A DNA stretch of 64,000 nt from Comamonadaceae bacterium UBA2121 (GTDB taxonomy: Bacteria > Pseudomonadota > Gammaproteobacteria > Burkholderiales > Burkholderiaceae_C): contig DCYB01000011.1 of the NCBI GenBank assembly GCA_002331385.1, positions 171,459 through 235,458 on the forward strand, written 5' to 3'. A model generated the notes under the pieces. The model did no database searches. It saw nothing but the letters and a program-made list of their open reading frames with translations, and was not told where the DNA came from. Of the stretch, positions 58,665 to 64,000 are shown in pieces. The first letter of the stretch is position 1. Each line of letters opens with the position of its first letter. The position numbers were made by a program, and so were the translations under genes.

Positions 58665-59804
58665 ATGCAGCGCCGGCAGTTCGTGACAACGGTGGCCGCC
58701 GCGGCCGCCGCCACCCTTGCGCCTCAGGTGCGTGCGCAGGACAGCAGCAACGCCATCGTGCTGGGGCAGTCGTGCGCATTGACGGGTTTTTCCGCGGAAC
58801 TGGGCTTGCAGTACCACCTGGGGGCGCAACTGTATTTTGATGATCTCAACGCGCGCGGCGGTATCGCGCAACGCGAGATCAAACTGCGCGTGCTGGATGA
58901 CGGGTACGAGCCCGAGCGCTGCTTTGCCAACACCAAGCGCTTTGTGCAGGACGATGTGTTTGCGCTGTTCGGCTATCTGGGCACGCCCACGAGCGTGGCC
59001 GCGCTGCCGCTGGTGCAGCAGTCGCGCACGCTGATGTTCGCGCCCCTGACGGGCTCGCAGGCCGTGCGCCAGCAGAATCTGCGCCATCTGGTCTACAACG
59101 TGCGCGCGTCGTATGCGGAAGAGACGGCACTGATGGTGCGCCAGCTCACCGGGCTGGGGCTCAAGAAGATTGCCGTGTTCCACCAAAATGATGCCTATGG
59201 TCAGTCGGGTCTGGAGGGCGTGACCTCTGCCCTCGCATTGCATGGCCTGACGCCGGTGGAGACCGCCACGGTGGAGCGCAATGCGGCCGTGCCAAAGAGT
59301 GCGGTGCAAAAGCTTGTGGCCAAGCGGCCCGATGTGATCGTGCAGGTTTGCACCTATGCTGCCTGCGCGGAGTTCGTGCGCGAGGCGCGCGCAGCGGGTT
59401 ATGGGGGCCAGTTCTACAACGTGTCTTTCGTCGGCACGCAAGCGTTACAGACGGCGCTTGGCAAGGAGGCCGAGGGCGTGGTGGTGACGCAAGTGGTGCC
59501 GTCGCCGTTCAAGACGTCGCACCCCGCCACGCGCGAATTCCATGCCGCGCTGGCCAAGAGCGACAAGAAAATCCAGCCCAATTATTCGAGCATGGAAGGC
59601 TTTCTGGCGGCGCGCGTGTTCAGCGAGGCGCTGCGCCGCGCGGCCTCCAGCGGCAGGATCACGCGCGAGTCCACCATCGCTGCGCTGGACGCGCTCAATG
59701 GCCAGCAGGTTGCGGGCTTTCCGGTGTCCTTCCAGTCGCAGACGGAAAAGGCCCGGTTTGTCGAGCTGTCCATGCTGACCGGAGACGGCAAAGTGCGTGT
59801 CTGA
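58665..59804 (+). CDS. Leu/Ile/Val-type ABC transporter periplasmic binding protein
   Basis: This 379-residue protein has a Tat-like signal peptide (MQRRQFVTTVAAAAAATLAPQVRAQ, residues 1-25) followed by the type I binding fold: IVLGQSCALTGFSAELG, RVLDDGYEPERC, VFALFGYLGTPTSVAALPL, VFHQNDAYGQSGLEGV and GKEAEGVVVTQVVPSPF. It is a distant relative of the LivK at 1708. The open frame runs from 58524, but the chosen start gives the classic signal peptide. There is no permease beside it. The ligand is unknown. Confidence 0.85.
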   Translation: MQRRQFVTTVAAAAAATLAPQVRAQDSSNAIVLGQSCALTGFSAELGLQYHLGAQLYFDDLNARGGIAQREIKLRVLDDGYEPERCFANTKRFVQDDVFALFGYLGTPTSVAALPLVQQSRTLMFAPLTGSQAVRQQNLRHLVYNVRASYAEETALMVRQLTGLGLKKIAVFHQNDAYGQSGLEGVTSALALHGLTPVETATVERNAAVPKSAVQKLVAKRPDVIVQVCTYAACAEFVREARAAGYGGQFYNVSFVGTQALQTALGKEAEGVVVTQVVPSPFKTSHPATREFHAALAKSDKKIQPNYSSMEGFLAARVFSEALRRAASSGRITRESTIAALDALNGQQVAGFPVSFQSQTEKARFVELSMLTGDGKVRV

Positions 59805-59995
59805 TCGCCGAATGACCACCATTGCCAGCACGGCGCGGGGGCGGTAACAACCCGATGGCGCAGCTTAGCGTGGCGCGCTAGACTGGGTTTTTATCGGCAA
59901 ACCGTGCCCGCGTTGGTTCCGGCCTGCCCATCCCTGTTCTGGAGTGGCTGGCGAGTGAATGCGCAGCGGTGCGCACTGCCCAAGGAAGCTTGCCC

Positions 59996-61204
59996 ATGAA
60001 AGTACTCGACTCCATCGTCACTGAGGCTGCCTCGATCGCGGCCCTGCGACGCGACATCCACGCCCATCCAGAACTGTGCTTTGAAGAAGTGCGCACCGCC
60101 GATCTGGTGGCGGACAAGTTGACGGAATGGGGCATTCCGATCCACCGTGGCATGGGCACGACCGGCGTGGTCGGCATCGTGCAAGGCCGAGACGGCGGCG
60201 CGTGTGGTCGCGCCATCGGCCTGCGCGCCGACATCGATGCGCTGCCCATGCAGGAGTTCAACACCTTTGCCCACGCCAGCAAGCATGCGGGCAAGATGCA
60301 CGCTTGCGGTCACGATGGACACACGGCAATGCTGCTGGCGGCAGCGCAGTATTTTTCCAAGCACCGCAATTTCGACGGCACGGTCTACCTGATCTTTCAG
60401 CCTGCCGAAGAGGGCGGTGGTGGCGCGCGCGAGATGATCAAGGACGGCCTGTTCGAGCAATTTCCCATGCAGGCCGTGTTCGGCATGCACAACTGGCCCG
60501 GAATGCCAGCGGGCTGCTTTGCGGTGAGCCCGGGGCCGGTGATGGCATCCAGCAACGAATTCAAGATCACCATCCACGGCAAGGGCAGCCACGCGGCGAT
60601 GCCGCACATGGGCATCGACCCGGTGCCGATTGCTGCGCAGATGGTGCAGGCGTTCCAGAACATCATCAGCCGCAACAAGAAGCCGATCGAGGCGGGCGTG
60701 ATCTCGGTGACCATGATCCACACCGGCGAAGCCACCAACGTGGTGCCGGACTCGTGCGAAATGCAGGGCACGGTGCGCACCTTCAGCATCGACATGCTCG
60801 ACCTGCTGGAGCAGCGCATGCGCGATGTGGCCAAGAACATCTGCGCCGCCTTCGAGGCCAAGTGCGACTTTGAATTCCACCGCAACTATCCGCCCACGAT
60901 CAACTCGCCCGCCGAGGCCGAGTTCGCGCGCAAGGTCATGCAGGGCATCGTCGGCGAAGAACATGTGCTGGCGCAGGAGCCCACCATGGGCGCGGAAGAC
61001 TTCTCCTTCATGCTGCTGGAAAAACCCGGCGCGTATTGCTTCATCGCCAACGGCGACGGCGCGCACCGCGAGATGGGCCATGGCGAAGGACCGTGCACGC
61101 TGCACAACCCGAGCTATGACTTCAATGACGACCTGATTCCGCTGGGCGCGACGTACTGGGTGCAACTGGCGCAGGAGTGGCTGGCGAACCCCACCGTCAA
61201 ATAG
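59996..61204 (+). CDS. M20-family amidohydrolase (hippurate hydrolase-like)
   Basis: This 402-residue metal-dependent peptidase-like enzyme has DIHAHPELCFEE near the start, GLRADIDALPM, then the di-metal binding MHACGHDGHTAML (about 100-112), QPAEEGGGGA with the catalytic glutamate, HGKGSHAAMPH and MGAEDFSFML. It would cut an N-acyl amino acid such as hippurate or indole-acetyl-amino acid. AAGGAAG precedes the ATG at 59996. A strong terminator follows. Alternative start is the M at 59969, nine residues up. Confidence 0.9.
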   Translation: MKVLDSIVTEAASIAALRRDIHAHPELCFEEVRTADLVADKLTEWGIPIHRGMGTTGVVGIVQGRDGGACGRAIGLRADIDALPMQEFNTFAHASKHAGKMHACGHDGHTAMLLAAAQYFSKHRNFDGTVYLIFQPAEEGGGGAREMIKDGLFEQFPMQAVFGMHNWPGMPAGCFAVSPGPVMASSNEFKITIHGKGSHAAMPHMGIDPVPIAAQMVQAFQNIISRNKKPIEAGVISVTMIHTGEATNVVPDSCEMQGTVRTFSIDMLDLLEQRMRDVAKNICAAFEAKCDFEFHRNYPPTINSPAEAEFARKVMQGIVGEEHVLAQEPTMGAEDFSFMLLEKPGAYCFIANGDGAHREMGHGEGPCTLHNPSYDFNDDLIPLGATYWVQLAQEWLANPTVK

Positions 61205-61261
61205 CGCCGTCAAATGACACTTCGCTGTTAGCGCGGCCTTTTTCCGCTTCCGTTCCATCGC

Positions 61262-61299
61262 AATCCCCCGTCGCCGTCTGGCTGCGGGGGATTCTTTTT
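61262..61299 (+). terminator. Rho-independent terminator after the M20 gene
   Basis: AATCCCCCG at 61262-61270 pairs with CGGGGGATT at 61285-61293, a 9-bp perfect stem, followed by CTTTTTTG. It ends the amidohydrolase transcript. Confidence 0.9.
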
Positions 61300-61398
61300 T
61301 GTCGCGCTTGCAGTATCCACGAGGCGGCCGCAGCGGCCGGAGCGCGCATGGCCTGATGTGTTGTGGTCTATCCGACAGCAGGGTTTGTTTGGATTTTT

Positions 61399-61412
61399 AT
61401 CTGTATACAGAT
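61399..61412. promoter_or_regulatory. Perfect palindrome, GntR-type operator candidate
   Basis: ATCTGTATACAGAT is a perfect 14-bp palindrome with a TGTATACA core that is common in GntR/FCD-family operators. It lies about 190 bases before the gltI-like gene, close to where its promoter would be. No GntR gene is in the window. Confidence 0.55.
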
Positions 61413-61600
61413 CTGACTATTGTTTGTAATTCAATTCAGAATTAATATTCACGTGCATCACTGAATCGCACGGAGGCCAGAACCCAGACAGACACCACGC
61501 ACCGCTTTGTGCCGGGCACGCAAGGACGCAGATCCATCGGGCCGGGCTGGCAGGTTCCTTCGGGAACCGGGAAATCGAGACATCCAGGGAGTACAGACAT

Positions 61601-62503
61601 ATGACAAGGAAATCCGCGCTGTCGCGCGCGTTGTCCGTCGCCTTTGTGGCGTGCGGGTTGATGACGGGGGCCGTGCAGGCGTCCGAGACACTGAACAAGA
61701 TTCAGCAGACGGGCAAGATTCGCGTGGCCTACCGCGAGTCGTCCATGCCGTTCAGCTATCTGGCGGGACCGGGCAAGCCGATCGGCTTTTCCGTCGACAT
61801 GACGCAAGACGTGATCAACGCCGTGAAAACCAAAGTGGGCAAGCCCAATCTGGAGGTGGAATGGGTCGCGGTCACCACGCAGAACCGCATTCCGCTGCTG
61901 CGCAACGGCACCATCGACTTTGAATGCGGCTCGACCGTGAACAACTCGGCGCGCGCCAAGGAAGTGGACTTTGGCGTGAACTTCTTCTACACCGGCACGC
62001 GGCTGTTGGTGAAGAAGGCATCCGGCGTGAAGAACTACGCGGATCTGAAGGGCAAGTCCGTTGGCTCCACTACGGGCGCGGTGAACTATCAGGTGCTGCG
62101 CAAATACAGCATGGACAACGGGTTGGACATCAATTTCCTGCTCGCCAAGGACCACGTGGATGGGTTCCTGCAACTGGAGAGTGATCGCACGACCGCGTTC
62201 GTGCTCGATGACATCTTGCTCTTCAGCCTGAAGGCCGGCGCCAAGAACCCGAACGACTTCGAGGTGGTGGGCGATACGCTGCAGGTGGAGCCCTATGCGT
62301 GCATGGTGCGCAAGGGCGACACGGAGATGAAGCAGATTCTGGACGGCGTCATCGTCGGCATGATGAACTCGGGCGAGTTCGAGCGCCGCTACGACCGCTG
62401 GTTCATGAAGGCCGTGCCGCCGAACAATCTTTCGCTGGCGGTGCCGATGAGCCAAGAACTCAAGGCGAACCTGAAGGAACACAGCGACAAGCCAGCGCGC
62501 TGA
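61601..62503 (+). CDS. gltI: Glutamate/aspartate-type ABC transporter periplasmic binding protein
   Basis: This 300-residue protein has a Sec signal peptide (cleavage after VQA at about residue 26) and the class II (SBP_3) amino-acid-binding fold: VAYRESSMPFSYL (about 43-55), GFSVDMTQDVINAVK, PLLRNGTIDFECGSTVNN and GSTTGAVNYQVLRKY. The pattern is like GltI, which binds glutamate or aspartate. GGGAG lies before the ATG. No permease gene follows; instead a D-amino-acid dehydrogenase-like gene comes next, so the pair may take up and oxidise an amino acid. Confidence 0.88.
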   Translation: MTRKSALSRALSVAFVACGLMTGAVQASETLNKIQQTGKIRVAYRESSMPFSYLAGPGKPIGFSVDMTQDVINAVKTKVGKPNLEVEWVAVTTQNRIPLLRNGTIDFECGSTVNNSARAKEVDFGVNFFYTGTRLLVKKASGVKNYADLKGKSVGSTTGAVNYQVLRKYSMDNGLDINFLLAKDHVDGFLQLESDRTTAFVLDDILLFSLKAGAKNPNDFEVVGDTLQVEPYACMVRKGDTEMKQILDGVIVGMMNSGEFERRYDRWFMKAVPPNNLSLAVPMSQELKANLKEHSDKPAR

Positions 62504-62582
62504 GTGAAGCAGCGCGCGAGCGACCTGCGTCGCTCCGCCGCGATGCCATCCCCGGGGCCGCCATGTGCGGCCTTTGGGCGTG

Positions 62583-62618
62583 ATGGCGTGAATGGCGTGA
62601 AGGGCATGAAAGACATGG
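62583..62618 (+). repeat. Short 9-bp tandem repeat
   Basis: ATGGCGTGA occurs twice in tandem at 62583-62600, followed by two degenerate copies, AGGGCATGA and AAGACATGG. In frame it reads Met-Ala-stop, so it is not coding. It lies just before the D-amino-acid dehydrogenase gene. Confidence 0.7.
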
Positions 62619-62694
62619 AGTTGGGCAAGAATGAACGGGACGTGTCATCGCTGTGTGCGTGGTGCGGGACCCGGTGAAAAGGAGAGCGCAAGAC

Positions 62695-63966
62695 ATGATT
62701 TGTGATGTCGCCATCATTGGCGCGGGCGTGGTGTCCGCGCAGACTGCATTGCAGTTGGTCCGTCGCGGCATGCGCGTCACGGTGATCGACATGGCCGAAC
62801 CCGGGAGCGAACAGGCGGCGAGTTTCGGCAACGCAGGCTGGCTGTCCAGTCACTCGGTGCTGCCGCCCGCATCGCCCGGTGTTTGGAAGCAGATTCCCAA
62901 GTGGTTGATGGACCCGCTCGGGCCGCTCACGGTGCGCTTTCCCTACGCCATTCAGGCCACGCCCTGGCTGCTGAACTATTTGCGCGCCGCAGACAGTTTC
63001 GACAAGCTGCGCGAGACTGCGCGCGTGCTGCGTTCGCTCATCAAGGACGGCCCCGCCCTGCACGAAGCCGTGGCGCAGGAGGTTGGCGCGCACGATCTGA
63101 TCGATGCGCACAGCGGCCTGGTCCATGCATTTCCAGACAAGTCGCACTATGACAATGCGCCATTCGGCTGGAAGGTGCGGCGCGAACTGGGCATCGCCCT
63201 CGAAGAGCTGGACGCGCAGGCGCTGCACGCCAAAGTGCCGCACTTGAGTGACGCATACCGCTTTGGCGTGTTCATGCCCGAAGCGGGCCACTGCAAGAGC
63301 CCGGGGCAATATGTGCAGCGCATTTTTGAGCACTTGCATGCGCACGGTTTGCAGTTCGTGCGCGCACGTGCGCTTGGCATCCAGCGCCAGGGCGGAGGCA
63401 CCGTCACGGTGAAAACAACACAGGGCGATGTCGCCTGCGCGCATGTGGTGGTGGCGGCGGGCGTGTGGTCCAAGGCGCTGGCGGCATCGGTGGGCGACCG
63501 CCTGCCGCTGGAGAGCGAGCGCGGCTACCACGTGATGTTGCCGGGAACCGATCTGAAAGGCCCCGCCATTCCCCTCATGCTCGAAGACCGCAAGGTGGTC
63601 ATCAACCAGATGACCGATGGCGTGCGCTGTGCCGGGCAGGTGGAAATCGCGGGCGTCGATGCGGCACCCAACTGGCGGCGCGCCGACATCCTGCGCAGAC
63701 ACTTGCTGGAGAGCTTTCCCCGACTCGCCGGAGCATCAGGCGACGCGCCTGCCACCAGCGTGTGGTTGGGCCATCGCCCCAGTACCTACGACGGGATTCC
63801 CGTCATCGGCCCTTCGCCGCGCTGCGCACAAGTGTTTTACGCCTGCGGCCACGGCCATGTGGGATTGGTGGGATCGGCCCGCACCGGGCAATTGGTGGCG
63901 CAAGGCATCGCGGGCGAGACGCCCGCCATCGACATGCAGCCGTTTTCGATCCGGCGCTTCCAGTAA
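62695..63966 (+). CDS. FAD-dependent D-amino acid dehydrogenase/oxidase-like protein
   Basis: This 423-residue flavoenzyme has the N-terminal FAD-binding Rossmann motif VAIIGAGVVSAQTALQL (about 5-21), the following QAASFGNAGWLSSHSVLPPASPG segment typical of DadA, and the C-terminal WLGHRPSTYDGIPVIGPSP with GHGHVGLVGSARTGQLVA for FAD closure. The DAO family includes DadA, which oxidises D-amino acids and feeds electrons to quinone. AAGGAG precedes the ATG at 62695 by 10 bases; the frame is open from 62653. It sits 191 bases after the glutamate-type binding protein and may share its transcript. Confidence 0.87.
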   Translation: MICDVAIIGAGVVSAQTALQLVRRGMRVTVIDMAEPGSEQAASFGNAGWLSSHSVLPPASPGVWKQIPKWLMDPLGPLTVRFPYAIQATPWLLNYLRAADSFDKLRETARVLRSLIKDGPALHEAVAQEVGAHDLIDAHSGLVHAFPDKSHYDNAPFGWKVRRELGIALEELDAQALHAKVPHLSDAYRFGVFMPEAGHCKSPGQYVQRIFEHLHAHGLQFVRARALGIQRQGGGTVTVKTTQGDVACAHVVVAAGVWSKALAASVGDRLPLESERGYHVMLPGTDLKGPAIPLMLEDRKVVINQMTDGVRCAGQVEIAGVDAAPNWRRADILRRHLLESFPRLAGASGDAPATSVWLGHRPSTYDGIPVIGPSPRCAQVFYACGHGHVGLVGSARTGQLVAQGIAGETPAIDMQPFSIRRFQ

Positions 63967-64000
63967 CGCCGCACAGCAGCCCTGCAGCTAACCAGTGAGG

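Larger units (their letters stand above)
61205..61600. other. Intergenic region with terminator and palindromic operator
   Basis: This 396-base region holds the terminator of the amidohydrolase gene at 61262-61299 and a perfect 14-bp palindrome at 61399-61412, within an AT-rich tract before the gltI-like gene. No convincing small gene is seen. Confidence 0.6.

Overview
The window is a 64 kb stretch of a GC-rich chromosome. It most likely comes from a betaproteobacterium of the order Burkholderiales, family Comamonadaceae or close to it. I infer this from gene content and order: the pilT / cyclic-nucleotide-binding / pilU cluster beside yggS, the rsmI-yraN-diaA-dolP block, a DUF3567 gene, a fused LivM-LivG protein, a Bug-type tricarboxylate receptor and a narXL-narK1K2-narGHJI cluster. 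I see no phage, insertion sequence, integrase, CRISPR array or plasmid function. All genes look chromosomal, dense and intact.

Layout. 1-1.6 kb: initiator tRNA-fMet with its terminator, then an Hsp70-like (YegD) gene. 1.7-10.5 kb: a branched-chain-amino-acid-type ABC transporter (binding protein, LivH, fused LivMG, LivF) coupled to a GMC oxidoreductase, facing an acyl-CoA ligase and a glutathione transferase. 10.8-14.1 kb: an unrecognised coiled-coil, cysteine-containing protein behind a perfect FNR-type box, then rsmI, yraN, diaA and dolP. 14.2-20.4 kb: a beta-hydroxyacid dehydrogenase, the pilus retraction genes pilU and pilT with a cyclic-nucleotide-binding gene between them, yggS and a class V aminotransferase. 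20.5-29.1 kb: mixed housekeeping and envelope genes, including two genes with Fur-box-like sequences (a siderophore-type binding protein and a ChaN-like lipoprotein), glcD, a LysR regulator and purU. 29.4-31.8 kb: an oxygen-independent class II ribonucleotide reductase.

32.0-49.9 kb is the most coherent region, an anaerobic nitrate/nitric-oxide island on one strand. It holds the nitrate sensor and regulator NarX-NarL, two nitrate/nitrite transporters, the membrane nitrate reductase NarGHJI, a parvulin-type prolyl isomerase, a beta-carbonic anhydrase overlapping nnrS, a nitroreductase-like protein, a hemerythrin-like protein and an AbrB-family membrane protein. The promoter regions carry an FNR-type box before narX and four 11-bp phased repeats resembling NarL sites before narK1.

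50.0-64.0 kb: a DUF3567 gene, an unusually AT-rich intergenic region, a TonB-like proline-rich DUF3108 protein, an IclR regulator facing a fumarylacetoacetate-hydrolase-family operon, a Bug receptor, a cytoplasmic molybdopterin oxidoreductase, and then a catabolic stretch. That stretch has a Leu/Ile/Val-type binding protein, an M20 amidohydrolase, a glutamate-type binding protein and a D-amino-acid-dehydrogenase-like enzyme. These binding proteins have no permease genes beside them.

Functions come from reading motifs and family resemblance by eye. No database search was run. Start codons were moved from the longest open frame where a ribosome-binding site, signal peptide or family length argued for it. 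Membrane segments and signal peptides are visual estimates.
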